Counted from the stretch's first letter, positions 28,423 through 38,365 are shown. The stretch: DNA of 64,000 nt from Kitasatospora sp. A2-31 (GCF_022288725.1 NZ_JAKNTA010000006.1:274617-338616); one strand, 5' to 3'. Notes: generated from the letters alone by a model not told the origin. Numbers and translations are program-made.

Positions 28423-28801
28423 CGGCTCGCCTCGTTCCCTGTGCCCGGTCCTGCCCGGTCCTGCGCGGCGCCGCCCACCGGGGGCGCCCGCTCCCCGCCC
28501 GGGCATGCAGCCACCACCGGGGGCTCGGACCGCGCCGGGGACGTACCGCTCGCATCCGCTTGCACCAAGACTATGGCGGTTTCGTTCGGTTATGCCCCGT
28601 TTGCCGGGATCGATCCGCGCCACCGGACGGGTTTCCACCGTTCGGCCACCGTTCCCCCACGTACGCCGGCGTACGCCCCGCCGCCGGGCCGCAACCGCGC
28701 GGACGCGCGGCCTCCACGCCGACCGGGCCGGGGCGCCGACCGGGCCGGAGTGCGGCGGATCGGGCGCACCCGCGCCGAGCGCGGGCGCGGGCCGGCGCGG
28801 G
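28423..28801. other. 379-bp gap between cya and the diguanylate cyclase gene
   Basis: The first part (to about 28600) is a somewhat AT-richer promoter region for the diguanylate cyclase, with the 16-bp palindrome at 28660-28675 behind it. The region near 28700-28800 is extremely GC-rich without coding bias. No small gene or RNA gene is evident. Confidence 0.5.
28660..28675. promoter_or_regulatory. 16-bp perfect palindrome CGTACGCCGGCGTACG
   Basis: The palindrome lies 127 nt after the cya stop and 238 nt upstream of the diguanylate cyclase start. It could be an operator or part of a terminator. It does not match the BldD box known to control streptomycete c-di-GMP genes. Confidence 0.35.
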
Positions 28802-29926
28802 CTACTCCGTGCGCAGCCGCCGCGACAGCAGCCAGGGCTCGACCAGCCCGAGCCCGCGGACCGGACGGCGCCACATCGGCTGGAGGTTGAAGCGGTGCCC
28901 GGCGTCCGGCCCCGGGACCGGCAGACCGGACGCCGGCATCCCGGCGGCGGCCGACAGCGCGTCGGCGAGCCCGGGCCCGTCCGCGTCCGCCGGGGCGACG
29001 CTGCCGTTCTGCTCCAGCGCGATGGCGAACTCGCCGTCGATCAGCACGGCGTCCTTGGGCGCGATGGAGGTGAGCCGGCTGGCCAGGTTGACGGTGGTGC
29101 CGAAGACGTCGCCCATCCGCGAGGTGACGGTGCCGAAGGCCATGCCGACCCGCAGGGCCGGGATGGTCTCGTCCTCGGCCAGCGCCTCGATCAGGCCGAG
29201 GGCGATCTCGGCGGCGGTGACCGGGTCCTCGGAGACGTAGAGGATCTCGTCGCCGAGGGTCTTGATCACCCGGCCGCCCTGGCCGGCGATCAGGTCGGAG
29301 CAGGTGTTCTCGAAGGTCTCGACGAGCTCGCCGAGCTCCTCCTCCTCCAACCGGCGGGAGAGCCGGGTGAAGCCGACCAGGTCGGCGAAGCCCACCGCCA
29401 GCCGGCCACTGGTGATCTCGGTGTCCTCGGCGGCCTGCACCACCCGACCGGTGACGGCGGCCAGCTGCCGGCGCCAGACGTAGACCAGGAACTGCTCCAG
29501 CTCGGGCAGCAGCAGCTCGACGAGCGGGTACGCCACCTCGGCCCGGGTCAGTCCGGGCTCCACCGACTGGGTGAGGTTCTCCAGGAAGGTGTCCATCTGC
29601 CAGCCCGCCAGCCGGGCGGTGGTCTGGCCGGTGGAGCGCGCCACCTGGATCGCCATCGACTCGCTCAGCAGGCCGGACTCCACCAGGCCGGCCAGTCGGC
29701 GCAGCGCGATCACGTCACCGTCGGTGAGGGCCCGGGACTGCCCGATGTCGGGGAAGCCCATCGCCCGCCAGAACCTGGTGGCCAGCTCCATCGGGACGTC
29801 GGCGGCGCGCGCGGCCTGGTACGGGGTGTAGCGGCGCGGCGCATCCAGGATCAGGCGTTCGAGGTCGAGCGCGACCGTCTGGTCGTGGGTGCCCGCCGTT
29901 GCGCCCTTGCTGCCGTCCTCTGCCAC
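28802..29926 (-). CDS. cya: Class III adenylate cyclase
   Basis: A 374-residue cytosolic cyclase making cAMP from ATP. The catalytic domain is about residues 170-330: VGFADLVGFTRLSRRL with the first metal Asp, KTLGDEILYVSED with the substrate Lys and second metal Asp, and VNLASRLTSIAP with the transition-state Asn and Arg. The N-terminal 165 residues are a helical regulatory region (YTPYQAARAADVPMELATRFWRAMGFPDIG), as in adenylate cyclases of streptomycetes where cAMP affects germination. The GTG at 29926, with GGGGACGG upstream, is preferred; longer in-frame readings upstream are basic and unlikely. Between birA and the diguanylate cyclase, all on the minus strand. Confidence 0.92.
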   Translation of the reverse strand: MAEDGSKGATAGTHDQTVALDLERLILDAPRRYTPYQAARAADVPMELATRFWRAMGFPDIGQSRALTDGDVIALRRLAGLVESGLLSESMAIQVARSTGQTTARLAGWQMDTFLENLTQSVEPGLTRAEVAYPLVELLLPELEQFLVYVWRRQLAAVTGRVVQAAEDTEITSGRLAVGFADLVGFTRLSRRLEEEELGELVETFENTCSDLIAGQGGRVIKTLGDEILYVSEDPVTAAEIALGLIEALAEDETIPALRVGMAFGTVTSRMGDVFGTTVNLASRLTSIAPKDAVLIDGEFAIALEQNGSVAPADADGPGLADALSAAAGMPASGLPVPGPDAGHRFNLQPMWRRPVRGLGLVEPWLLSRRLRTE

Positions 29927-30094
29927 CGGTCCGTCCCCGTGCGGTCGCCGCACTTGCCTCGTGTCCTGCCTGTCCGGGCGCGCCCGCCGCCCGCGGGCAG
30001 TGGCGCGCCTCACACTCCTGCCAGGTGGAATATTCGCACGGAATCCCGCGATCCGGGGCATCCGCCCGGGTCAAGGGGAGGTGAAGGGTGCCCT

Positions 30095-30988
30095 TCAGCG
30101 CGGCTCCGGGCGCACGTGGACGACGTCCCCCGCGCCCACCGCCCGCCGGGCGCCGTCGGGCGTACGGACCACCAGCCGGCCGTCGCCGTCCACCGCCACG
30201 GCCTCGCCCAGCAGCTCGCGGTCGCCCGGCAGGTGCACCCTGACCTGACGGCCCAGCGTGGTGCAGCGGTCCAGGTAGGCCGGCAGCAGACCGCTGGCCT
30301 GCGGGTCGCCGGCGGCGGCCGTCCACTCCTCGTACAGCCCGGCGAACTCGCGCAGCAGGGCGCGCAGGAGGGTGGACCGGTCGGTCACCGCGGCGCCGGC
30401 CAGCACCAGCGAGCCGGCCGTGGGGACGGGCAGCTCCGCCTCGCGCAGCGAGACGTTCAGGCCGAGGCCGGCCACCACCGCTCCGCCGCCGAGCTCGGTG
30501 AGGATGCCGCCGATCTTGCGCTCCGCGCCGGCGATCTCGACCTGGAGGTCGTTGGGCCACTTCAGGCCGACCTCGACCTCGGCGACCCGGTTCAGCGTGC
30601 TGGCCGCGGCGACGCCGACCAGGATCGGCAACCAGCCGTACCGTTCGACGGGTACCCCGTCCGGGCGAAGCAGGACGGAGAGGAAGATCCCGGAGCGGGC
30701 CGGGGCCGTCCACTGCCGCTCCAGCCGCCCGCGGCCGGCGTTCTGCTGCTCGGCGACGAGTACGGCGCCCTGCGGCGCGCCCTCCGCGGCCCGTGCGGCC
30801 AGGTCGCTGTTGGTGGAGCCGGTCTCGGTCACGACGTCCAGCGAGGTCCAGAACCCGCCCGGCACCAGCAGGTCGTGCCGCAGCGCCGCGGCGTCCAGCG
30901 GCGGCCGGTCCAGGTCGGTCCAGGGCGACGGCCCAGCGTGGCCGAAGCCGCGCAGTCCACTACGACGGGGGGTCACGGGTTCGGTCAT
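30095..30988 (-). CDS. birA: Biotin-[acetyl-CoA-carboxylase] ligase
   Basis: A 297-residue ligase that joins biotin to the carrier Lys of acyl-CoA carboxylases via biotinyl-AMP. Motifs are TGSTNSDLAARA, the biotin/ATP loop AGRGRLERQWTAP, GLKWPNDLQV, KIGGILTEL and GLGLNVSL, followed by a C-terminal SH3-like domain. The N-terminal 50 residues show no helix-turn-helix, so this is the group I form without repressor activity. It is divergent from pccB and near accA2, whose Lys556 is its likely target. Confidence 0.95.
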   Translation of the reverse strand: MTEPVTPRRSGLRGFGHAGPSPWTDLDRPPLDAAALRHDLLVPGGFWTSLDVVTETGSTNSDLAARAAEGAPQGAVLVAEQQNAGRGRLERQWTAPARSGIFLSVLLRPDGVPVERYGWLPILVGVAAASTLNRVAEVEVGLKWPNDLQVEIAGAERKIGGILTELGGGAVVAGLGLNVSLREAELPVPTAGSLVLAGAAVTDRSTLLRALLREFAGLYEEWTAAAGDPQASGLLPAYLDRCTTLGRQVRVHLPGDRELLGEAVAVDGDGRLVVRTPDGARRAVGAGDVVHVRPEPR

Positions 30989-31081
30989 GGTCCGAGCCTA
31001 GGCGCTGGCGGGCGGTGCGCGGGGGATTGCCGGACCGCTCCGGACGGCGCAGTCCGCCCCATCGTCCCGCAGAACGCGCGT

Positions 31082-31165
31082 CGACACACTGTGTCGCTGA
31101 CCATAACGGCGGGACATTACGTCTGGCCCTCCGTGCTGGCTACGCTACTCAACGGTAGTTCGTTG
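31082..31165. promoter_or_regulatory. birA-pccB divergent promoter with two dyads
   Basis: Two palindromes occur in the 265-bp gap: CGACACACTGTGTCG (31082-31096, perfect 7-1-7) and CAACG-GTAGTT-CGTTG (31150-31165, perfect 5-6-5, overlapping CTAC-N6-GTAG). Both could be operators for pccB or birA. No matching known regulator motif is recognised. Confidence 0.35.
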
Positions 31166-31253
31166 CGCCGCCCTGCCCTCGTGCGCGGTCCCCCTTCCGG
31201 TCCGCGCAGCACTCAACAGGTCGCGGCCCATTGGATCAGGGAGAGCCCACCGG

Positions 31254-32843
<1,590 letters not shown>

Positions 32844-32884
32844 TCGCCCCCACCCAGCAGCGGCCGTCGCGAGAGGATTGAGCC

Positions 32885-33106
32885 ATGGCCCCGATCCACG
32901 TGCTGCACGGGCAGCCGACCCCCGAGGAGCTGGCCACCGTCCTGGCGGTGGTCCAGTCCCGGGCCGCCGCCGCGCAGGCCGCCGCCGAGGCGGCCCGCCG
33001 CGCAGGCGCCGGCCCGGACTCCCCCTGGAACGACCGCGCCCGCCGGCTGCGGGCCACCCCGCGCCCCGGCGTCAACGTCTGGCGCACCTCGGGCTGGGCC
33101 GGCTGA
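32885..33106 (+). CDS. pccE: Acyl-CoA carboxylase epsilon subunit
   Basis: A 73-residue small subunit that, in actinobacteria, stabilises and activates the alpha-beta carboxylase. The helix PTPEELATVLAVVQSRAAAAQ, the SPWNDRARRLR block and the C-terminal PGVNVWRTSGW are characteristic of AccE/PccE. It starts 41 nt after pccB and shares its terminator. Specificity for the PccB complex follows from linkage. Confidence 0.9.
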   Translation: MAPIHVLHGQPTPEELATVLAVVQSRAAAAQAAAEAARRAGAGPDSPWNDRARRLRATPRPGVNVWRTSGWAG

Positions 33107-33130
33107 GCCACCCTCCCGCGCACCACCCGC

Positions 33131-33165
33131 GGAGCGGGAAGTCGGCTCGTCCGACTTCCCGCTCC
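33131..33165 (+). terminator. Terminator of pccB-pccE
   Basis: A perfect 15-bp stem GGAGCGGGAAGTCGG with loop CTCGT (33146-33150) lies 24 nt after the pccE stop. Confidence 0.88.
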
Positions 33166-33200
33166 GTACACGGCCGGCTCCGGCCCCGGGCCGCGGGAAA

Positions 33201-33220
33201 CCTGAGTACGCGTACTCAGG
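33201..33220. promoter_or_regulatory. 20-bp perfect palindrome CCTGAGTACGCGTACTCAGG
   Basis: This perfect palindrome is 33 nt upstream of the small membrane-protein gene and after the pccE terminator, in the likely promoter of the downstream small gene and maf. Such length by chance is improbable. I cannot assign a known regulator. Confidence 0.55.
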
Positions 33221-33253
33221 CGGGCGGCACCGGGCGCAGCGCACCCTGGAGGC

Positions 33254-33394
33254 GTGCTCTGGTCAGATCCACGCGACGAACCCTCCCCCGAGGCCCAGCA
33301 GATGCTGAAGCGGATGCAGCGGGCGGGCCGGGTGCTGGCCGCCATCATGCTGGTGGGCTCCGTCCTGCTGATGGTGGCCCGCTTCTTCACCTGA
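33254..33394 (+). CDS. 46-residue single-helix membrane protein
   Basis: A short reading frame with GTG start gives LWSDPRDEPSPEAQQMLKRM followed by a hydrophobic segment of about 20 residues (VLAAIMLVGSVLLMVARFF) near the C-terminus. Third codon positions are G/C-rich as in real genes. GGAGG lies directly before the GTG, closer than usual, so the true start might be the internal ATG 17 codons in. It ends 34 nt before maf. Function unknown. Confidence 0.55.
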   Translation: MLWSDPRDEPSPEAQQMLKRMQRAGRVLAAIMLVGSVLLMVARFFT

Positions 33395-33428
33395 CCGGCG
33401 GACACCGCCACCCCCTACTCTGGTGGGC

Positions 33429-34028
33429 ATGACCGACCGCCGCGCCCTCATCCTCGCCTCCGCCTCCCCCGCCCGCCTCGGGCTGCTGCGCCAGGCGGGC
33501 CTCGACCCGCGCGTGGTGGTCAGCGGAGTCGACGAGGACGCGATCACCGCCGCCACCCCCGCCGAGCTCGCGCTCGTCCTCGCCGAGGCCAAGGCCAAGG
33601 CCGTCGCCGCCGAACTGGCCGGCGGCGAGCTGGTGATCGGCTGCGACTCGGTGCTGGAGCTGGACGGGCAGGCGCTCGGCAAGCCCGCCGACGCCACCGA
33701 GGCGCTGGCCCGCTGGCAGTCCATGCGCGGCCGCGCCGGCGTGCTGCGCACCGGGCACTGCGTGATCGACACCGTCACCGGCGAGCAGGCCTCGGCCACC
33801 GCCTCCACCACCGTCCGCTTCGGCACCCCGGACGACGCCGAGATCGCCGCCTACGTCGCCTCCGGCGAGCCGCTGCACGTGGCCGGCGCGTTCACCCTGG
33901 ACGGCCGCTCGGCGCCGTTCGTCGAGGGCATCGACGGCGACCACGGCAACGTCATCGGCCTCTCGCTGCCGCTGCTGCGCTCGCTGCTGGCCGACCTCGG
34001 CGTGCGCATCACCGATCTCTGGGCCTGA
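33429..34028 (+). CDS. maf: Maf family nucleotide pyrophosphatase
   Basis: A 201-residue house-cleaning nucleotide diphosphatase that hydrolyses non-canonical or modified NTPs such as dTTP/UTP or m7GTP, depending on subgroup. LILASASPARLGLLRQAGL at residues 7-25, IGCDSVLELDGQALGKPAD at about 70-88, and EPLHVAGAFTLDG followed by FVEGIDGDHGNVIGLSLPL are the family blocks. The pattern of the last block suggests the nucleotide-binding side is intact. Probably in one transcript with the preceding 46-residue gene. Confidence 0.92.
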   Translation: MTDRRALILASASPARLGLLRQAGLDPRVVVSGVDEDAITAATPAELALVLAEAKAKAVAAELAGGELVIGCDSVLELDGQALGKPADATEALARWQSMRGRAGVLRTGHCVIDTVTGEQASATASTTVRFGTPDDAEIAAYVASGEPLHVAGAFTLDGRSAPFVEGIDGDHGNVIGLSLPLLRSLLADLGVRITDLWA

Positions 34029-34255
34029 CGGCCCGCCGCTGCGGCGGTCGACCGCCGGCCGGGCCGACCTCCTCCGCGCCCCGAACCGCCGCACTGCGCC
34101 GGAGCGACCGCCCCGCCGCCGTAGCACCCCGCGGCCGTCCCGCCGTTGTCCAGGTCGCCAGAGGCGGGCCGGGAGCGGCTGTGGAGACCGGCCATGGCTG
34201 CGGTCGGACACCGCGGCTAGGCTGACCGCCGTTCCGACGGGGAGGAGGCGAGCGG

Positions 34256-35011
34256 ATGACCGACGGTCTGCTCAACGTGCTGCTGGGCCTGGTGGCCAGC
34301 GCGATCAGCGCCGGGCTGGGCTGGCTCGCGCAGAACCTGCGGCGGAGACGGCGGTTGGAGCGGGTCCGCTCCTTCCTCGGCCTGCCGGCGGGCAACGAGT
34401 GCCTGATCGTGGTGAACCGGCACGCCGCCTCGACCAGCGGGAAGAGCGTCTCGCGCAACGACGTCTTCGCCCTGATGGAGATCGCCGCCCTGGTGAAGGA
34501 GTGCGGCGCCGAGGCCGACCTGGTCGTCCACGACGAGGTCCGCCAGGGGCTGGGCCACAAGGCCGAGTTCTGCCTCGGAGGACCGGTCAGCAACGACCGG
34601 ACGGCGGCCCACCTGGCGTCCTGGCTGCCCGGGGTGGCCTTCCACCAGGACCTCTCGGGGGCGGCCCCGGTGTTCACCCTGAAGGTGGGCGGCGAGGAGT
34701 TCCGGTCCGAGAGCGAGTCCGAGCCGTCCGGCGGCCAGGTCTTCGCCCTGCTCGCCCGGGTGCACCGGGCGCGCGGCAACCGGCCGGCCTTCCTGGTCGC
34801 CGGGCAGAGCGCCGTCGCCAACCACGCCGCCGTGCGCTACCTGGCCGCGAACCACCGGCAGCTCGCCCGGCGGTACGGCGAGGACGGCACCTTCGCACTC
34901 GTCCTGCGGGTCGCCAACCCCAAGGCGTACGGGCCGGACGTGGTGGAGCTCGCCGCAGACGTGACCGCCCGGGCACTCGAACGGCCGCCCGCTCCGGCCC
35001 CCGCCGGCTGA
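34256..35011 (+). CDS. Membrane-anchored protein of unknown function
   Basis: A 251-residue protein. Residues 3-25 (GLLNVLLGLVASAISAGLGWLA) are a membrane helix or uncleaved signal, followed by RRRRR that should stay cytosolic. The rest forms an alpha/beta domain with strands CLIVVNRHA, EADLVVHDE and PAFLVAGQSAVANHAAVRYLAANH, reminiscent of a Rossmann-like or nucleotide-sensing fold, plus an acidic/Pro C-terminus. I do not recognise a family or catalytic motif. It lies between maf and accA2, conserved there in streptomycetes as I recall. Confidence 0.75.
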   Translation: MTDGLLNVLLGLVASAISAGLGWLAQNLRRRRRLERVRSFLGLPAGNECLIVVNRHAASTSGKSVSRNDVFALMEIAALVKECGAEADLVVHDEVRQGLGHKAEFCLGGPVSNDRTAAHLASWLPGVAFHQDLSGAAPVFTLKVGGEEFRSESESEPSGGQVFALLARVHRARGNRPAFLVAGQSAVANHAAVRYLAANHRQLARRYGEDGTFALVLRVANPKAYGPDVVELAADVTARALERPPAPAPAG

Positions 35012-35147
35012 GTGTGGCCAAGGCCACCGCTTCGCCACGCCGGTCCGTCACCGTCCGCACGGACCTCGTGCGGACCGCGGCACCTGCGGCCACCTGCGCA
35101 GACCACCGCCCGACCGCGGACCGGCTCCCGGAATACATCACCCTGCG

Positions 35148-35163
35148 TGTGGGATAGTTCACA
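35148..35163. promoter_or_regulatory. CRP-like site TGTGG-N6-TCACA upstream of accA2
   Basis: TGTGGGATAGTTCACA differs at one arm position from the perfect CRP consensus and shares 14 of 16 bases with the site at 10916-10931. It is 68 nt upstream of the accA2 GTG. The GATAGT part may instead be the promoter -10. Confidence 0.4.
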
Positions 35164-35231
35164 AGCTGGGGCTACTCGCCGGTACCGCCCAGAAATCCAT
35201 AAACTCGACCAGGTTCAAGAAGGGAGCCACA

Positions 35232-37007
35232 GTGCGCAAGGTGCTCATCGCCAACCGCGGGGAAATCGCCGTCCGCGTCGCCCGTGCCTGCTCGGACGCC
35301 GGTATCGCCAGCGTCGCCGTCTACGCCGAGCCGGACCGGGATGCGCTGCACGTCCGCGCGGCCGACGAGGCTTACGCGCTGGGCGGCGACACCCCCGGCA
35401 CCAGTTACCTGGACATCGCCAAGGTACTGAAGGCCGCCGCCGACTCGGGCGCGGACGCCGTCCACCCCGGCTACGGCTTCCTGTCGGAGAACGCCGACTT
35501 CGCCCAGGCCGTGCTCGACGCGGGCCTCACCTGGATCGGCCCGCCGCCGCAGGCCATCCGCGACCTCGGTGACAAGGTCACCGCCCGGCACGTGGCGCAG
35601 CGCGCCGGTGCCCCGCTGGTGGCCGGTACGCCGGACCCGGTCTCGGGCGCCGACGAGGTCGTCGCCTTCGCGCAGGAGCACGGTCTCCCGGTCGCCATCA
35701 AGGCGGCCTTCGGCGGCGGCGGCCGCGGCCTGAAGGTCGCCCGCACGCTGGAGGAGATCCCGGAGCTGTACGACTCCGCGGTGCGCGAGGCGGTCGCCGC
35801 CTTCGGGCGCGGCGAGTGCTTCGTCGAGCGCTACCTGGACAACCCGCGCCACGTCGAGACCCAGTGCCTGGCCGACCAGCACGGGAACGTGGTGGTCGTC
35901 TCCACCCGCGACTGCTCGCTGCAGCGCCGGCACCAGAAGCTCGTCGAGGAGGCGCCCGCGCCGTTCCTCACCCCGGAGCAGAACGCCGAGCTGTACCGGG
36001 CGTCCAAGGCCATCCTGAAGGAGGCCGGCTACGTCGGCGCCGGGACCTGTGAGTTCCTGGTGGCGCTGGACGGCACGATCTCCTTCCTGGAGGTCAACAC
36101 CCGTCTGCAGGTGGAGCACCCGGTCACCGAGGAGGTCACCGGACTCGACCTGGTCCGCGAGATGTTCCGGATCGCCGACGGCGAGGAGCTGGGCTACGGC
36201 GACCCGGAGGTGCGCGGCCACGCCTTCGAGTTCCGCATCAACGGCGAGGACCCGGGCCGCAACTTCCTGCCCGCGCCCGGCACGGTGACGCTGTTCGCCC
36301 CGCCGTCCGGCCCGGGCGTCCGGCTGGACTCCGGTGTGGAGACCGGCTCGGTCATCGGCCCCGCCTGGGACTCGCTGCTGGCCAAGCTGATCGTCACGGG
36401 CCGGGACCGCAAGCAGGCCCTGGAGCGGGCGAGGCGCGCGCTGAACGAGTTCAAGGTGGAGGGCATGGCCACCGCCATCCCGTTCCACCAGGCGGTCGTC
36501 ACCGACCCGGCGTTCGCGCCCGAGGTGCACGGCAGCGACGAGCCGTTCACGGTCTTCACCCGCTGGATCGAGACCGAGTTCCAGAACACCATCCCGGCGT
36601 TCGCGGGCGCTGCCGGCGAGGGCGAGGAGGCCGAGGGCCGCGAGACCGTCGTGGTCGAGGTGGGCGGCAAGCGGATCGAGGTCTCGCTGCCGTCCTCGCT
36701 GGGCGTCTCCGCCGCCCCGGCGGCCGGTGCCGGCGGTGCCGCCAAGGCCAAGCGCCGGGTGGGTGCCAAGAAGGCCGGCTCGGCGGTCAGCGGTGACACC
36801 CTGGCCTCGCCGATGCAGGGCACCATCGTCAAGGTCGCCGTCGAGGAGGGCCAGGTCGTCGCCGAGGGCGAGCTGATCGTCGTCCTGGAGGCGATGAAGA
36901 TGGAGCAGCCGCTGAACGCGCACAAGGCCGGCACCGTGGTCGGCCTCAAGGCCGAGGTCGGCGCCAGCGTCAGCAGCGGCGCCGCGCTCTGCGAGATCAA
37001 GGACTGA
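35232..37007 (+). CDS. accA2: Acyl-CoA carboxylase alpha subunit (biotin carboxylase plus carrier)
   Basis: A 591-residue fusion of biotin carboxylase and biotin carrier protein; it charges biotin with CO2 and delivers it to PccB or AccB. Biotin carboxylase occupies about 1-450 (LIANRGEIAVRVARA, HPGYGFLSEN, IKAAFGGGGRGLKV, FLEVNTRLQVEHPVTE). An Ala/Lys linker (about 485-520) precedes the carrier domain with LEAMKMEQ; Lys556 is the biotinylation site. The GTG has AGGGAG 7 nt upstream. Serves PccB encoded 2.4 kb upstream and BirA beyond it. Confidence 0.95.
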   Translation: MRKVLIANRGEIAVRVARACSDAGIASVAVYAEPDRDALHVRAADEAYALGGDTPGTSYLDIAKVLKAAADSGADAVHPGYGFLSENADFAQAVLDAGLTWIGPPPQAIRDLGDKVTARHVAQRAGAPLVAGTPDPVSGADEVVAFAQEHGLPVAIKAAFGGGGRGLKVARTLEEIPELYDSAVREAVAAFGRGECFVERYLDNPRHVETQCLADQHGNVVVVSTRDCSLQRRHQKLVEEAPAPFLTPEQNAELYRASKAILKEAGYVGAGTCEFLVALDGTISFLEVNTRLQVEHPVTEEVTGLDLVREMFRIADGEELGYGDPEVRGHAFEFRINGEDPGRNFLPAPGTVTLFAPPSGPGVRLDSGVETGSVIGPAWDSLLAKLIVTGRDRKQALERARRALNEFKVEGMATAIPFHQAVVTDPAFAPEVHGSDEPFTVFTRWIETEFQNTIPAFAGAAGEGEEAEGRETVVVEVGGKRIEVSLPSSLGVSAAPAAGAGGAAKAKRRVGAKKAGSAVSGDTLASPMQGTIVKVAVEEGQVVAEGELIVVLEAMKMEQPLNAHKAGTVVGLKAEVGASVSSGAALCEIKD

Positions 37008-37045
37008 GCCGTCCGGACCCGGGCCTGTCGGCCACCGGGTGCTCC

Positions 37046-37086
37046 GAACCGGTCCGTACGCCCCTCGTGGGTGTGCGGACCGGTTC
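37046..37086 (+). terminator. Terminator after accA2
   Basis: An 18-bp stem (37046-37063 with 37069-37086, two wobbles) and loop CTCGT start 39 nt after the stop. The CTCGT loop is the same as in the pccE terminator. Confidence 0.88.
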
Positions 37087-37167
37087 CGTTCCGGGGGTCC
37101 GGCGGCCGCGCGGGCGCCCGGAGGCGGCGGTGGCCGGACGGCGCGCCGGCCCGGCCGTACGCCGGGC

Positions 37168-38166
37168 TCAGCGGACCCGCGGGAGGCCGCCCAGCTCGGC
37201 GAGGCGGACCGGGACCGGCCCGCCCGGCCCCGCGGGGCCGCCGTGCGTCGCGGGGCGGCGCTGGCCGGGCAGCGGGGCCCCGCCGGGCGGCGGCGCGGCC
37301 CGGCGCGCCAGCGGGCCGGGCTGGGTCTGGTGGACGGGGCCGCTGCCGGTGCCGTGCACCGGTGCGTCGCCGGCCGGGGCGGCGCCGAGCGGCGCCAGGT
37401 CGATCTGCACCCCGCAGTCGGCGAGCGCGTCCAGCTCGCGCGCGGTGGTGTCGTCGGAGGTGGCCTGCTCGTCGGTGACCAGGCGGGTGATGGTCTCGGT
37501 CGGGACGGTCTGGAACATGGTGTCCGCGCCGAGCTTGGTGTGGTCGGCGAGGACGATGACCTCGGCGGCCGACTGCACCAGAGCCCGGTCCACGCTCGCG
37601 GAGAGCATGTTCGTGGTCGACAGGCCGCGCTCGGCCGTCAGCCCGCTGCCGGAGATGAACGCCTTGGAGACCCGCAGCCCGTGCAGCGACTGCTCGGCCC
37701 CGCTGCCCACCAGGGCGTAGTTGGAGCCCCGCAGGGTGCCGCCGGTCATCACCACCTCGACGCGGTTGGCGTGCGCCAGCGCCTGCGCCACCAGCAGCGA
37801 GTTGGTCACCACCGTCAGGCCGGGCACCCGGGCCAGCCGGCGGGCCAGCTCCTGGGTGGTGGTGCCGGCGCCGACCACCACGGCGTCCCCCTCCTCCACC
37901 AGACCCGCGGCGAGATCGGCGATGGCGCTCTTCTCGGCCGCGGAGAGGTGGGTCTTCTGCGGGTAGCCGGGTTCGCGGCTGAAGCCGCCGGGGAGCACCG
38001 CGCCGCCGTGCCGGCGGTCGAGGAGCCCTTCTGCCTCCAGCGCCCGCACGTCTCGGCGCACGGTCACTTCGGAGGTCTGGACGACGCGGGCCAGTTCGCG
38101 GAGCGACACGGCTCCGTTGGCGCGCACCATTTCGAGGATCAACTGGCGACGTTCTGCAGCAAACAC
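37168..38166 (-). CDS. DeoR family transcriptional regulator
   Basis: A 332-residue repressor. The N-terminal winged helix (5-57) shows RRQLILEMVRANGAVSL and LARVVQTSEVTVRRDVRALEAEGL; the sugar-phosphate effector domain (about 75-235) has VGAGTTTQELARRL, VVTNSLLVAQAL, MTGGTLRGSNYALVG and VLADHTKLG. A Pro/Ala-rich tail of about 70 residues is unusual for the family. The GTG at 38166 gives the usual FAAERRQLIL start. Adjacent to the nucleoside genes, it is the obvious candidate to bind the CTACGCGCGTAG palindromes; deoxyribose- or ribose-phosphate would be the expected effector. That link is inference. Confidence 0.9.
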   Translation of the reverse strand: MFAAERRQLILEMVRANGAVSLRELARVVQTSEVTVRRDVRALEAEGLLDRRHGGAVLPGGFSREPGYPQKTHLSAAEKSAIADLAAGLVEEGDAVVVGAGTTTQELARRLARVPGLTVVTNSLLVAQALAHANRVEVVMTGGTLRGSNYALVGSGAEQSLHGLRVSKAFISGSGLTAERGLSTTNMLSASVDRALVQSAAEVIVLADHTKLGADTMFQTVPTETITRLVTDEQATSDDTTARELDALADCGVQIDLAPLGAAPAGDAPVHGTGSGPVHQTQPGPLARRAAPPPGGAPLPGQRRPATHGGPAGPGGPVPVRLAELGGLPRVR

Positions 38167-38365
38167 AGAACCGACGGTAACCTGCGTGACCGTCTGCTTT
38201 CAGGCGTTTGCAGCTGGTAGCCGGAATTGCTCGCACCCGAGCGGCGCGTGACCGTACAATACGCGCCGTCGGCAACCCGGGACTGCGCCCGCCGTCCGGG
38301 TGATCCCCGGGGTGCGCGAAGGGCGGCCGCCGGTCGGCGACCGCCCTCAACTTCGCGCCGGACGC

